A stretch of 64,000 bases of DNA. Origin: Methanoregula sp. UBA154 (GTDB lineage: Archaea > Halobacteriota > Methanomicrobia > Methanomicrobiales > Methanospirillaceae). Shown here one piece after another: positions 25,877 to 35,180 of this stretch (position 1 is its first letter; each line of letters opens with the position of its first letter). The position numbers and the translations under genes are program-made. The stretch is from NCBI GenBank assembly GCA_002502245.1, contig DAPW01000017.1, positions 1-64,000 on the forward strand, read 5' to 3'. The notes under the pieces were generated by a model that had not been told where the DNA came from, made no database searches, and saw only the letters and a program-made list of their open reading frames with translations.

Positions 25877-27835
25877 TCAGATCCCCAGCTCGGTCCGCTT
25901 CCGCTCGATATGCGCGGAGATAAGGTCCGCCGCCCTGAGCGGGTCGGGTTCCAAGGCAAAACTTGCGTTCACGACACCCCTGAGCCCTTCGGTCAGGAGC
26001 GATACCACGGCCGGGCTTCCGGCAATGTGGGGCATGACGCCGAGCACGGTATAGACCCCGGATGCAACAAAGTATGCCCCGATCGAGACCGCCTTCTGCG
26101 AGTACCATTCCGGCGCTGCCCCGGCGATGGGCAGCTTGTGGATTGGGACGTTGAGGGCATTCCCCAGCTCTGCAGCGAGGACAAGGATTCGCGAATTATC
26201 GACGCAGGAACCCATATGCAGTACCGGCGGGATCTTCAGGGACTCGCAGACCACCCGCAGGTCGTCTCCTGCGAGTGCCGCCGCTTCCGGCCGGAGGAGC
26301 CCTGCCTTCCCGGACGCGATAGCAGCACAGCCGGTCTCGACACAGAGGATGTTCCGTTTGATCAGTTCCTTTGCAAGCGTTACGTGACCGTAGTCATGCT
26401 TCACATGCGGATTGTTGCATCCGACAATCCCCGCGGCCCCCCGGATCTTACCGGCTGCGATCAGGTCGATGAGCGGCTTGAACGACCCGCCCAGCGCCCC
26501 CTTGATCGCCTCGTTGGAGAAGCCGGTCATCAGCGGGACAGGTTCCCCGGGGATGAGCACCCGCTGCGGATTCCGGTTTTTGAAGTTCTCCACAGCCATC
26601 CTGACGATTGCTTTCGCGGTGAGATAGCCGTTCTCGGGACTGAAATCGAAGAAGTAGGAGCCCGGGATCTTCGCCTTGGAACTGGTCGAGATGATGAGTG
26701 TGTGATAACAGCTCGCCGTTCGCGGCAGGGAGGGGAAGATGCACTGGTAATCAACGATCATCGCCTCAAGGGCGCCCGTGATGATAACCAGTTCCTGGTT
26801 CAGGTGATTACCGGACATCGGTATACCCTTACGCATGAGCAGTTCGCTTCCCGTGCAGCAGAGCCCCACAAGGTTGATCCCCTTTGCGCCGTTCTTCTTT
26901 GCAAGGGCGACCAGTTCGGGATCCATGACCGCCCTGACAACCATCTCGGAGAGCACCGGGTTATGGCCGTGAACCGCGATATTGACATGGTCCTCCCTGA
27001 GCACGGCAAGGTTGACCCGGGAATTCAGGATCGTGGGTGTGCCGAACAGGATATCGGAAACATCCGTGCCCAGCATCGATCCCCCCCAGCCATCCGAAAG
27101 GCTGCACCGGAGTCCCTGGAGCAGGATGTTGACATAATCGGCCCCGACACCCATCTGGATCCGGTGCATGCAGTCGACAACTTCGCGATCGATCCCCCGG
27201 GGGGAGATCCCGAGATTCCCCCAGATCTCCCGGGTGCCCTTCGGCGCACGATTGAGGAGCTGGAGGGTATTTTTTACCATCCCGTACTCTTCGAGCATCG
27301 CCAGGCCCAGTTCTGCAGCAAGGGACTCGGTATTCCTGCCTTCAGCAGCAATCCCGTATTCCCTGCAGAGCCGGCGAAGCTTCTCCGGATCAGCAATGCC
27401 GTAATCCCTTGTTTTGCCGGACCCGACAAGATACAGGGTTTCAACAATATCGCGGCCATGGTCCGAATGGGCTGCAGCACCGGTTGCGATCGTATCCAGC
27501 AGGTTCCGGGCAACGATCAGATCGGTATCTGCTCCGCAGACACCCCGGATCCGGTGGGGCGGGATGATCCGGCACGGGCCCATGGTGCACCGTGCGCAGG
27601 AGGTCCCTGCTTCACAGTATTTACAGGGCGGCTGCTGCATCTCGAACCGGTCCCAGACCGTCTCGATGCCTTCCTTCATAGTCAGCTCGAGGATCGGTTT
27701 TGCATTTTCATCGATCGTGCGGTCTTCCCTCTTCTGCGCGATTAACGCTGGGTTCAGAAGGGACATCCGGGCACGGTCCAGCTCGCAGACATCGAGCCGT
27801 TCCCGGACCAGTACAGGTTTTGGTTCTTCTGCCAT
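25877..27835 (-). CDS. cooS: Ni-dependent carbon monoxide dehydrogenase, catalytic subunit (CooS type)
   Basis: A 652-aa monofunctional CODH, which oxidises CO to CO2 at the Ni-Fe-S C-cluster. Likely C-cluster ligands are visible in VHGHNPVLSE (His), GLCCTGSELL, DYQCIFPSL, GIVGCNNPHV, CVETGCAAIA and MGSCVDNSR. B-cluster cysteines are C80, C83, C88 and C100. The D-cluster pair appears as C71-x2-C74 instead of the C-x7-C of the well-studied enzyme. No cooF, cooC, hydrogenase or acetyl-CoA synthase gene is adjacent. It therefore does not belong to a Cdh complex operon here. Confidence 0.93.
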   Translation of the reverse strand: MAEEPKPVLVRERLDVCELDRARMSLLNPALIAQKREDRTIDENAKPILELTMKEGIETVWDRFEMQQPPCKYCEAGTSCARCTMGPCRIIPPHRIRGVCGADTDLIVARNLLDTIATGAAAHSDHGRDIVETLYLVGSGKTRDYGIADPEKLRRLCREYGIAAEGRNTESLAAELGLAMLEEYGMVKNTLQLLNRAPKGTREIWGNLGISPRGIDREVVDCMHRIQMGVGADYVNILLQGLRCSLSDGWGGSMLGTDVSDILFGTPTILNSRVNLAVLREDHVNIAVHGHNPVLSEMVVRAVMDPELVALAKKNGAKGINLVGLCCTGSELLMRKGIPMSGNHLNQELVIITGALEAMIVDYQCIFPSLPRTASCYHTLIISTSSKAKIPGSYFFDFSPENGYLTAKAIVRMAVENFKNRNPQRVLIPGEPVPLMTGFSNEAIKGALGGSFKPLIDLIAAGKIRGAAGIVGCNNPHVKHDYGHVTLAKELIKRNILCVETGCAAIASGKAGLLRPEAAALAGDDLRVVCESLKIPPVLHMGSCVDNSRILVLAAELGNALNVPIHKLPIAGAAPEWYSQKAVSIGAYFVASGVYTVLGVMPHIAGSPAVVSLLTEGLRGVVNASFALEPDPLRAADLISAHIERKRTELGI

Positions 27836-28321
27836 CGTCCATCACTCTGCCGGTAGTGGATAGGGCGTAATCATCCGGCGGAATATATATACCCTCGGAT
27901 AGGGCAAACCAGTGTTTTCCCCGGGGAGAGCGGTGCTTTTAGGAGCATCGCCCGGTATTGCAGCAGGAGATTGGCGGTATCATGGAGCATATCGAACACG
28001 CCGGTATCCACTCAGGGGATTCCCCGCCTCGGCCGGGTTGCATCCACAAAAACAGCAGAGTCAGGGACGCCGTAAATGGTTCCGGAAGTGAGACCCCCGC
28101 CGATCCATACGTGAACCGGGAATAGACTACAGGACCTCGGTTCGGGGATTCTGCTTCTGAAAAACCGGGAAATCCCCGTTTCCCGGTTTTTTTTATCATC
28201 ATGGACATTTTGTGGATGAACGGATTTCCCGGCGTATCCTCATTCGCCCCTCATAATTTTCGGAACCGATCGCTGATCCTTGCGAAAACCTTTAACATAT
28301 CAGAACAATTCACTCTCAATT
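27836..28321. other. Divergent intergenic region with terminator-like hairpin
   Basis: About 490 bp between the cooS start and the next lipoprotein gene. It should hold the cooS promoter. Apart from the hairpin at 28161-28194 I see no gene or clear repeat. Confidence 0.5.
28161..28194 (+). terminator. Perfect 12-bp inverted repeat followed by T run
   Basis: AAAACCGGGAAA (28161-28172) and TTTCCCGGTTTT (28179-28190) pair without mismatch across a 6-nt loop, with four further T residues. This is the shape of an intrinsic terminator on the plus strand. No annotated plus-strand gene ends upstream, so what it would terminate is unclear. Confidence 0.5.
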
Positions 28322-28690
28322 ATGCAACCGGGTGGTTTTGTCTGCATTTTTCTTTTCTGCTCAATCCTCGTAGCAGGATGCGTCCAGCTGCCGGGCATTC
28401 ATACCATCAGTGATACCCCCGATCCCATAATCGGCCAGTGGATTGGAGGTGAGCCCCCGGCATCAGACCTGCACATGATTTTCTATGAAAACCAGACATT
28501 TTTTTCCATGAATTTTTTTATAAACCGCGGGGAAGCAACGGATACCGGTACCTGGACAAAGACGGGGCCCGGCCGCTATTCTACACAATCGGTTACCGGT
28601 GAATTAACCAACTGGACCTACGACTCGTTTATCGATTCGGTATATATCAGTAAACTACCCCAGAGGAAATATTACCGGTATAAAGGTTAA
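28322..28690 (+). CDS. Small lipoprotein
   Basis: A 122-aa secreted protein with a signal peptide and lipobox (LFCSILVAGC, Cys near residue 20). The mature part is short and beta-rich: PIIGQWIGGEPPASDLHMIF, then ENQTFFSMNFF and TGTWTKTGPGRY, ending in KYYRYKG. The pattern of a GxW start followed by a TGTW strand is that of lipocalin-like or DUF-type small domains common in methanogen surface proteins. The ATG at 28322 places the signal peptide correctly. Function unknown. Confidence 0.7.
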   Translation: MQPGGFVCIFLFCSILVAGCVQLPGIHTISDTPDPIIGQWIGGEPPASDLHMIFYENQTFFSMNFFINRGEATDTGTWTKTGPGRYSTQSVTGELTNWTYDSFIDSVYISKLPQRKYYRYKG

Positions 28691-28757
28691 CCCGGATCTT
28701 CTGATTGATGATGAGCGGTTGTTTCCGGTCATCCCCTGCCTTATCGGAATCAGCACC

Positions 28758-30770
28758 TTATTTTTCTGCCCGTACCGGCATAATTACCGTGGTGATACCG
28801 CTGTACTGTAATCGCCGCTGTATCGCAAATGCGGTTTCATTGTGCAGTATCTTCTGGAACGGGTTTTCATGACGGAACACTATCTGTCCGGTGAAAAATG
28901 TAGAGTTCGGGAACTCCTGTGCTATGTCCTGGCAGAGTGGGACTGCCATGTCCACAACATCGGTCCCGATATCCATCCGGAAGTCCGCTGCAAAACCCAT
29001 CTCCCGGGCAAGATCAACGTATTTCTCCAGTGATTTTTTCGTTGATTTTGACAGCGCCTCCAGTTCGGCTGCACCCTTGAATGTCCCGGAATCCACGACC
29101 GCGATCGAGACGAAAATGAAATTTTCATAGATGCCGGGGAAATTCTTGTTGATGGAATAAAACGTGTTTATACCAAAACCATGATACCCGGTCACGAGCT
29201 GGACTGCCGTCATTTTATGGGGATTTGTAGGTTCGGTATTCTTCGTACCGGGTACCGGCATGACTTCCAGTAATGCATCCAGTTTCCTCAAGCCCCTGGT
29301 AACCTTCTGGTAATGTTGGTGGATCAGGAAGCAGAGCCCGACAAGGGCTGAGGTCAGGAACAGGGTGAGCCAGCCACCCTGGCCCAGCTTTTCAAACAGG
29401 GTGATGGCGAGGATCGTGCTACACAGCACAAGGCCGGTGAGATGGATGGGGATATGCCGTTTCCATTCCTTCTCCGTTGCCCGGTTTTTATAGAAAAAAC
29501 GGGACATGCCGAACTCGGATATCGAGAACGTGAGAAACACATTGATGGCATACATGGTGATCAGGACGAGAATGGAGCCCCGCGTGAACAGCATGAGGAA
29601 AAGCGCTGACCCGCCCATGAGCAGGATACCGTTGGTCATCGTGAGGCGTTCCGAGAGCAGCGCGAACGAGCGGGGGAGCCAGGAGTCGATTGCCATGTTT
29701 GCCATGACCCGTGGGCCGTCGATGAAGCCGGTCTGGGCCGCTACGCAGAGCAGGGCAGCTTCAGAAAATATCGTGATCAGTGCCAGCGTCCCTCCAAGAG
29801 GCAATGAGCTGAAAACATTGTTTGCGAGCACCGCGTTCAGCGTCTGCCCCGCCACCGGCCGGACATTCCAGAGGAGATAGCAGGCAAAGAGGCCCCCGGA
29901 AAGGACCGCGAGCGAGAGGGCCATATACGCCATCGTGCGCTTGCCGGTCTTCACCCGGGGCTCACGCATTATCTGCATCCCGTTGGCAACGGCTTCAATA
30001 CCGGTGTAGGTACCGCCGCCCAGAGAATAGGCCCGCAGGAAAATCGCCAGAACCCCGATAAACCCGATCGCTGCAAGGTCACGGGACAACCCTGCCTGGA
30101 CCCCATCGGCAACCGGGGCAATCTGCGGGGCCTGGATAAGTATACCGTACCCGAGCAGCAGGGCATGGGCTGCAATGAATACGAGAAATATCGGGGCGAG
30201 TAGCATGACAGACTCTTTGACCCCCCGCAGGTTGATCACGATGAGAATGAGGATGAGCAGGCAGGCAAACGGGAGCTTGTACGGCTGGTATGAAAATGGA
30301 AGGAAGGAAAAGACCGCTTCACCGCAGGCAGCAATCGAAACGGTGATGGTCAGCATATAGTCGATCAGAAGGGCGCTTCCGGAAATGACCCCCGCCCGTT
30401 CGCTGATGGTGTGGGTTGCGACAATATACCCTCCTCCCCCGCCGGGAAAATGCTCGATGATGCGGGAATAAGCATACGAGATGATGAAAACTGTAAGCGC
30501 AGTTCCCAGAGCAAGGAAGACCGCGAGATACGTATGTTCTCCCAGTGCAACGAATGCCTCAGGGGGCCCGTAGGAGGAGGATGAGACGCCATCGGCGCCC
30601 AGGCCGATCCACGCAAGGAGGGGAAAAAGTGCGATCTTATGGAATATTGTGGGGTCTTCGATGTTTTTCCTGGCGCCGATTATGGTATGGCGGGCCCCGT
30701 TCTTGATATTTTCCCAGTTCCATGGATCCTTAGGTTCCATAGCAGGTTCTTCCGGCAGCTCGTCGGACAA
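28758..30770 (-). CDS. APC-superfamily permease, KimA-like potassium importer
   Basis: A 670-aa membrane protein with about 12 hydrophobic segments in the first 500 residues and a soluble C-terminal domain of about 170. The early motif LGADGVSSSSYGPPEAFVAL and the glycine run HFPGGGGGYIVA are like KimA (YdaO), the high-affinity K+/H+ symporter whose bacterial form is shut off by cyclic di-AMP. The soluble end (FVSIAVVDSGTFKGAAELEA, then STFFTGQIVF) fits the cytosolic dimerisation domain. An amino-acid permease role is the alternative. It is divergent from nothing close; its 3' end faces the lipoprotein gene. Confidence 0.78.
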   Translation of the reverse strand: MSDELPEEPAMEPKDPWNWENIKNGARHTIIGARKNIEDPTIFHKIALFPLLAWIGLGADGVSSSSYGPPEAFVALGEHTYLAVFLALGTALTVFIISYAYSRIIEHFPGGGGGYIVATHTISERAGVISGSALLIDYMLTITVSIAACGEAVFSFLPFSYQPYKLPFACLLILILIVINLRGVKESVMLLAPIFLVFIAAHALLLGYGILIQAPQIAPVADGVQAGLSRDLAAIGFIGVLAIFLRAYSLGGGTYTGIEAVANGMQIMREPRVKTGKRTMAYMALSLAVLSGGLFACYLLWNVRPVAGQTLNAVLANNVFSSLPLGGTLALITIFSEAALLCVAAQTGFIDGPRVMANMAIDSWLPRSFALLSERLTMTNGILLMGGSALFLMLFTRGSILVLITMYAINVFLTFSISEFGMSRFFYKNRATEKEWKRHIPIHLTGLVLCSTILAITLFEKLGQGGWLTLFLTSALVGLCFLIHQHYQKVTRGLRKLDALLEVMPVPGTKNTEPTNPHKMTAVQLVTGYHGFGINTFYSINKNFPGIYENFIFVSIAVVDSGTFKGAAELEALSKSTKKSLEKYVDLAREMGFAADFRMDIGTDVVDMAVPLCQDIAQEFPNSTFFTGQIVFRHENPFQKILHNETAFAIQRRLQYSGITTVIMPVRAEK

Positions 30771-31109
30771 TTTTCTGATGCCAGAAGGTCCTTTCTGCGC
30801 CTTGAAAATTGTACAAACCGATGCTGCCTCTGCACTATGGAACTACTGTATTAACAGTTGGCTTAATTCTTTTCTGGTATCAGAAATCACCATTGGAGGA
30901 TAGATCAGGAGAGTCCCGCGCCCGCATGGGGGTTTGTCCGGTACCGGTTCGCTTGATACCGGGTACCCTTTTTTCAGAAACGCCTGGATGGTTGCATTCA
31001 GTGTCGAGTTCCAGATGTTGCCGGAGATACGACGGAGCGCCTCCCTCGTTACCAAGGGAAGAGAGAAGATCCCCTGCTCGGAGGTTCCGAACCTCTGAAA
31101 CAGCCCCTC
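30771..31109. other. Intergenic region upstream of the KimA-like gene
   Basis: About 340 bp between two minus-strand genes. It must contain the promoter of the permease gene. No convincing small gene, repeat or strong hairpin was seen. Confidence 0.4.
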
Positions 31110-31529
31110 TCACCGGATCCCGGTATCGATGGAGATATCGAGCCGGACTGTCTCACCGCGACGGAGGGTTACCGTTGCCGGCAGGTCCGGACTCCCGCCG
31201 ATCCCCGAATGCCGTATATCGACCACGTATGTCCCCGGATTCAGAGCGACCGCATAACCGCTCTCCGGATCAGCGGTCACCGATGCGACCACGGTTCCCG
31301 CGGATGTCGAGATGGTGAGAGGGCGGGCTGCGTACACGGCACCAAGCTGGTCACGAGTGACCGTACAGGGTTCTACCGGGCAGAGCGGGCCGATGGAAAC
31401 ATTGCCGGTCAGCGTCCCGGTTTCATCACGTGCCGGCGGGGTACCGCACTTCATGAAAACTGCGGCAGCAAGGATTATGATCACAAGGACGAGAATGAAA
31501 ACGACCCGGCCGGTCACCACTCCTGGCAT
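31110..31529 (-). CDS. Membrane-anchored protein with a carboxypeptidase-regulatory-like domain
   Basis: A 139-aa protein. Residues 8-28 are a hydrophobic signal anchor (VVFILVLVIIILAAAVFMKC, possibly a lipobox). The rest is a beta-sandwich pattern: LTGNVSIGPLCPVEPCTVTR, LTISTSAGTVVASVTADPES, then GYAVALNPGTYVVDI and the final TVTLRRGETVRLDISIDTGI. This is the carboxypeptidase-regulatory or CnaB-like arrangement of many extracellular proteins. It follows spt5 on the same strand after 180 bp but is probably a separate transcript. Confidence 0.7.
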   Translation of the reverse strand: MPGVVTGRVVFILVLVIIILAAAVFMKCGTPPARDETGTLTGNVSIGPLCPVEPCTVTRDQLGAVYAARPLTISTSAGTVVASVTADPESGYAVALNPGTYVVDIRHSGIGGSPDLPATVTLRRGETVRLDISIDTGIR

Positions 31530-31711
31530 GCCGGAGAGATGGATCAGCAGGGGAAAAAGGATTGCGATGCAGCTAAACCTTGTGATGGGGAGAATGCCAT
31601 GAGTGCAGATCAGCTGGTTCCTGAGGGGATGTTTGAGGATCCCGCGGGATTATCTGATGTATTTGAGAAAGAGAGCAGAGAGTTTTGACCCGATAAAAAA
31701 AAAGAATACGC

Positions 31712-32242
31712 TTACCGGTCCGCAAACTTCTCGACTACGCGGACATTGTCTCCGCGGACCGTGATCGGGATGGGAACGATACTCTCGTAGAGCTCGACCG
31801 TGATCTCTTCCTTTGCGGAGTCTACGCGCTTCACAACCGCCTTCTCGCCCTTGAACGGACCGGCGATAAGTTCGACGATGGTGCCCTCGTCGATACCGGC
31901 AACGACCGGCTTCGGAATTAGGAAGTGGCCTACTTCGGCAAGGCTGGTCTCGCCCTTGGCAACGGCGCGGGCATGGGCGATCAGCTCAACGAGTTGCTCG
32001 ATGCGGTTCCGCTGCTCTGGCGTCTCGAGAAGGACGTAGCCCTGCAGCTCGTTCGGCACGATGATCGCTGTCACCTTGATATCCGTTGCCTTCGTGTCGA
32101 TGGCCTTGAGGATATTATCGGCTACTGTCCGCTCCTGCTTGGACGTGGTCTTGATCGCAAAGATGCGGTTGACAAATACTTCCGGGGCTGCAGGAACCTT
32201 TGGCGCCTGATGCGCCGGGGGGATTGGCTGTGTCATAACCAT
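31712..32242 (-). CDS. spt5: Transcription elongation factor Spt5 (NusG)
   Basis: A 176-aa protein with an NGN domain (about 22-105, including FAIKTTSKQERTVADNI and VLLETPEQRNRIEQLVELI) and a KOW domain (GTIVELIAGPFKGEKAVVKR). An N-terminal Pro-rich extension of about 20 residues precedes the NGN domain. Spt5 clamps RNA polymerase with Spt4 and couples transcription to translation. It follows secE after 5 nt. An in-frame ATG at 32236 is an alternative start. Confidence 0.96.
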   Translation of the reverse strand: MVMTQPIPPAHQAPKVPAAPEVFVNRIFAIKTTSKQERTVADNILKAIDTKATDIKVTAIIVPNELQGYVLLETPEQRNRIEQLVELIAHARAVAKGETSLAEVGHFLIPKPVVAGIDEGTIVELIAGPFKGEKAVVKRVDSAKEEITVELYESIVPIPITVRGDNVRVVEKFADR

Positions 32243-32247
32243 CGCGT

Positions 32248-32457
32248 CTAGAACCCGAACATGGAGTTGTGTTCGAACATGACAAAGATAACGAAGCCGA
32301 TCAAGCCAACGACAAGCACGCCAGCGGCTGCAACGGTCGCGATCTTGGTGAACTCTTCCCGGGTGGGGGTACGCGCGAGTTTGAGGACCCGCCAGTATTT
32401 ACGGACTAATTCCTCATGGATGGCGTCTGTTTTGAAATCAGGTTTTGAAATTTCCAT
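32248..32457 (-). CDS. secE: Protein translocase subunit SecE (Sec61 gamma)
   Basis: A 69-aa protein with an amphipathic helix (RKYWRVLKLARTPTREEFTK) followed by a single transmembrane helix (VAAAGVLVVGLIGFVIFVMF). This is the archaeal/eukaryal single-span form that clamps SecY. It sits between ftsZ (6 nt) and spt5 (5 nt) in one operon. Confidence 0.95.
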   Translation of the reverse strand: MEISKPDFKTDAIHEELVRKYWRVLKLARTPTREEFTKIATVAAAGVLVVGLIGFVIFVMFEHNSMFGF

Positions 32458-32463
32458 ATTGAC

Positions 32464-33555
32464 TCACTTGAGAAAATCGATCTCAAACTGTTTCTGTACT
32501 TTGGGGGTAAGTTTCTCATTCCGACCATATATTTGTGGCGACCGTACGCCCGTGACCACCAGGAGCGTACGCATCTTGTCTTCCATCGCCGGGTCAATCT
32601 GCGCACCCCAGATGATACGGGCATTCGGGTCAACGCGGTTGTAGACTTCCTGCACGACCCCTTCCGCCTCTTCCATGGTCATGTCCGGCCCGCCGACAAC
32701 GTTCACCAGCGCTGCCGTGGCGCCGCTGATATCCACATCCAGGAGCGGGGAGCGGATTGCCTTCTTGACCGAATCTGCCGCCTTGTCCTCGCTGTCGCTT
32801 TCGCCCATCCCGATCATCGCGACGCCGCCACGTTCCATGACCGTGCGCACATCGGCAAAATCGAGGTTGACGAGCCCGGGCATGGTGATCAGTTCCGTGA
32901 TCCCCTTGACGGCACGCATGAGGACCTCGTCAGCGACCTTGAAGGCAGCGTAGAGCGGGAGCTTGGGGACGACCTCGAGCAGCTTGTCATTGGGCACAAC
33001 AATGACCGTGTCCGCCACGTCCCGGAGGCGTTCGAGGCCGGCTTCTGCATTTTCCATGCGGATGGCACCTTCCGCAGCGAACGGCAGGGTCACGATAGCA
33101 ATGGTGAGAGCCCCCTCTTCGCGGGCTGCCTTTGCCACGACCGGAGCAACACCGGTACCGGTACCGCCTCCGAGACCGACCGTGATGAAGACCATGTCGC
33201 AGCCGGAGACGATAGCCCGGATCTCCTGCTCGTTCTCAAGCGCGGCTTCCTCCCCGATCTGGGGGATGGAGCCGGCACCGAGGCCACGGGTCCGCTGACG
33301 GCCGACGAGGACCCGCTGGTCGGCATGGGTGCGGATCAGGTGCTGGGCATCGGTGTTGATGGCAATGAGTTTGGCCCCGTGGATCCCCTCTTCCATCATG
33401 CGGGAGATAGTGTTCGATCCGCCGCCCCCGCACCCAATCACCGCAATCTCCGTCTTGAGCTCAGCGAGAATCTGGTCAAGGTCTTCATTATTCTGCGAGG
33501 GATGAACGGTCTCGTCCCTCGCCTTGGTTAGTGCCTCTTCAACAATTGACCTCAT
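32464..33555 (-). CDS. ftsZ: Cell division protein FtsZ
   Basis: A 363-aa tubulin homologue. The nucleotide-binding loop [14 protein letters not shown] and the tubulin signature GGGTGTG at 129-135 are intact, as is the T7 loop region ([11 protein letters not shown]). It polymerises with GTP into the division ring. An N-terminal extension of about 35 residues and a short basic C-terminal end ([15 protein letters not shown]) are typical of archaeal FtsZ. The gene starts inside the last codons of dtdA (4 nt overlap) and is followed by secE-spt5, an order common in euryarchaea. Confidence 0.97.
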   Translation of the reverse strand: MRSIVEEALTKARDETVHPSQNNEDLDQILAELKTEIAVIGCGGGGSNTISRMMEEGIHGAKLIAINTDAQHLIRTHADQRVLVGRQRTRGLGAGSIPQIGEEAALENEQEIRAIVSGCDMVFITVGLGGGTGTGVAPVVAKAAREEGALTIAIVTLPFAAEGAIRMENAEAGLERLRDVADTVIVVPNDKLLEVVPKLPLYAAFKVADEVLMRAVKGITELITMPGLVNLDFADVRTVMERGGVAMIGMGESDSEDKAADSVKKAIRSPLLDVDISGATAALVNVVGGPDMTMEEAEGVVQEVYNRVDPNARIIWGAQIDPAMEDKMRTLLVVTGVRSPQIYGRNEKLTPKVQKQFEIDFLK

Positions 33556-34871
33556 GGAAACTTCTCCAACCCCGGGATGTGGATGGTGATATCACTGCAG
33601 GAAGATACCATGCCGGGCGTGATTATCCTGCCGTCGACCTCAACAGGCCGGCCCCCTGCCAGCTGTTTGAAGAAAGGCCCGGCCGGAACCCCCAGTTCGC
33701 GCGCTTTGTCGGGATCGAACCGGACCTTCGTGATAATCAACTGATCGTACTCCGTTGCAGTGATCTCGTTATTACGTATGATTTTTACGCACAATGTATT
33801 TAAAGCATTTATTATTTGCGACGTATGATTGTCATACGTGATGAACGCGGGAAGCATGCGGTTGTCCTGCGTGGCAAGGTGAATGACCGGCAACCTGCCG
33901 AGCTCTTTTACCAGGCCCGGCTCATCGGATTTCACGGTTTCGCCCAGCAGGACAGGATTGATGTGGGCGAGTGCAAGGGGGCCGTCGCCCTGGAGATTAT
34001 GGATAAAGACCCGGGCGCCGGGCGAGACCTGTCCGGCCATGTCCCGTGCGGCATGGTACCGCTCCCATGGCAGGTGCCCCATGGACAGGATCTCGCTTTC
34101 TGAGAGCCGCGGGATACCCATTGTCTCAAGCATGCCTGATAAGCGATTGAGATCTTCGCGGATAAGCGCTTTCCGGTCGATATAAGCCGCCACAGCCCGG
34201 CTCTTCTCCATCATCGCCCTAATCATCGTCTCATCGAGAGTTGCCACCTCCCGCGTATGGGCGATATGGCCGAACGCCCCCCGCGAAGTGAGGGCAATCT
34301 CTGTTTCCCGGGTCGCGTAATGGGTACCGCCAAACCCGATGAGCGGGACCGGGTCCTGCGGGACGGCAGAAAGCACACTCCGGGCAACGGCCAGCCCGGC
34401 AACCGGGTCCTCCCATTCCTTCTCGGTGCTGCCGATCTCGACAAAGAACGAGGGCAGGTCAAGAGCGGTCGGCCCGTGGTGCGTCACCTCGTACGAAACA
34501 CGGTAGCCATGGGGACAGTGTTTTGCCAGCGAGCGGAGCGTTGCCTGCATCATCGCGGTTGCAGCGGGTGCGAGTGTCCGGGCAGTGCCCCCCAGTTCCG
34601 CTTCCCGGAAGTTGCCGGTGATATGCACGGTCAGGACCGGGACCGGGTTGGTACTGTAATGCCGGGAAATGAAGATAACGAGGTCCGCATCGGTCTTCGT
34701 ATCGATGCCCTCTGCATGGATCAGCCGTCCTTCGACCTCGATGAACTCATACGTCCGCCCCTGCTCCCGCCAGCTGCCTGACTGGTCAGCATCCAGCAGC
34801 TCTCTGAGGTGGTGCCGGATATTTGCTCCCGCCTTGTCCTGACGGGAACTGACGAGTGCAGTCTTCATCAT
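33552..34871 (-). CDS. dtdA: D-aminoacyl-tRNA deacylase DtdA
   Basis: A 439-aa protein of the archaeal/plant DTD2 (GEK1) family, which removes D-amino acids from mischarged tRNAs. The zinc-binding and active regions are visible in [40 protein letters not shown], and [15 protein letters not shown] with FGHIAHT. The C-terminal third ([20 protein letters not shown]) is the second domain seen in many euryarchaeal members. It heads the dtdA-ftsZ-secE-spt5 operon. Confidence 0.93.
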   Translation of the reverse strand: MMKTALVSSRQDKAGANIRHHLRELLDADQSGSWREQGRTYEFIEVEGRLIHAEGIDTKTDADLVIFISRHYSTNPVPVLTVHITGNFREAELGGTARTLAPAATAMMQATLRSLAKHCPHGYRVSYEVTHHGPTALDLPSFFVEIGSTEKEWEDPVAGLAVARSVLSAVPQDPVPLIGFGGTHYATRETEIALTSRGAFGHIAHTREVATLDETMIRAMMEKSRAVAAYIDRKALIREDLNRLSGMLETMGIPRLSESEILSMGHLPWERYHAARDMAGQVSPGARVFIHNLQGDGPLALAHINPVLLGETVKSDEPGLVKELGRLPVIHLATQDNRMLPAFITYDNHTSQIINALNTLCVKIIRNNEITATEYDQLIITKVRFDPDKARELGVPAGPFFKQLAGGRPVEVDGRIITPGMVSSCSDITIHIPGLEKFP

Positions 34872-34959
34872 GGAAAGATTCGCGGTGCCGAGCGATTAAA
34901 CAGACGCTTCCGGAGGAAAGAAGTAAACACCATGAAGAAGTACACAACATAGTATTACC

Positions 34960-35136
34960 ATGGACAAGGACAAGATTGAACAGGCATTCAAAAGTGCAGG
35001 AATCGAGAAGACCATCACCTGCCCGGAAGCATTCGCTATCGCCGGGAAGTTCAAGATTCCCAAAAAGGATATCGCCGAATACTGCAATTCCAGCGGCATC
35101 AAAATCCGCGGCTGCCAGCTGGGCTGCTTCAAGTAA
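34960..35136 (+). CDS. Small conserved protein with C-terminal CQLGCF motif
   Basis: A 58-aa protein (MDKDKIEQAFKSAGIEKTIT...GCQLGCFK). Two helices with an HTH-like turn (CPEAFAIAGKFKIPKKDIAE) precede a Cys-containing end IKIRGCQLGCFK. I have seen this short CPxxFxIA...CQLGCF layout in anaerobes and methanogens, but no function is known to me. Three cysteines could bind a metal or sense redox (inference). It is transcribed divergently from dtdA; the start codons are 88 bp apart. Confidence 0.75.
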   Translation: MDKDKIEQAFKSAGIEKTITCPEAFAIAGKFKIPKKDIAEYCNSSGIKIRGCQLGCFK

Positions 35137-35180
35137 GAGCGCGGGAAACGGGATCGTTGGACGGACAGGGCGTCAGGGAT

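Noticed and set aside
25760..27745. A 661-codon plus-strand open frame opposite cooS
   Set aside because: It is antisense to a clearly recognisable CODH, and its translation has the His/Arg/Pro-rich composition of a GC-driven shadow frame.
31600..31689. A 29-codon plus-strand ORF (MSADQLVPEGMFEDPAGLSD...)
   Set aside because: It has a GGGGAGAA before the ATG and plausible composition, but it is too short to support without comparison.
32533..33531. A 332-codon plus-strand frame opposite ftsZ
   Set aside because: Antisense shadow of an intact ftsZ.
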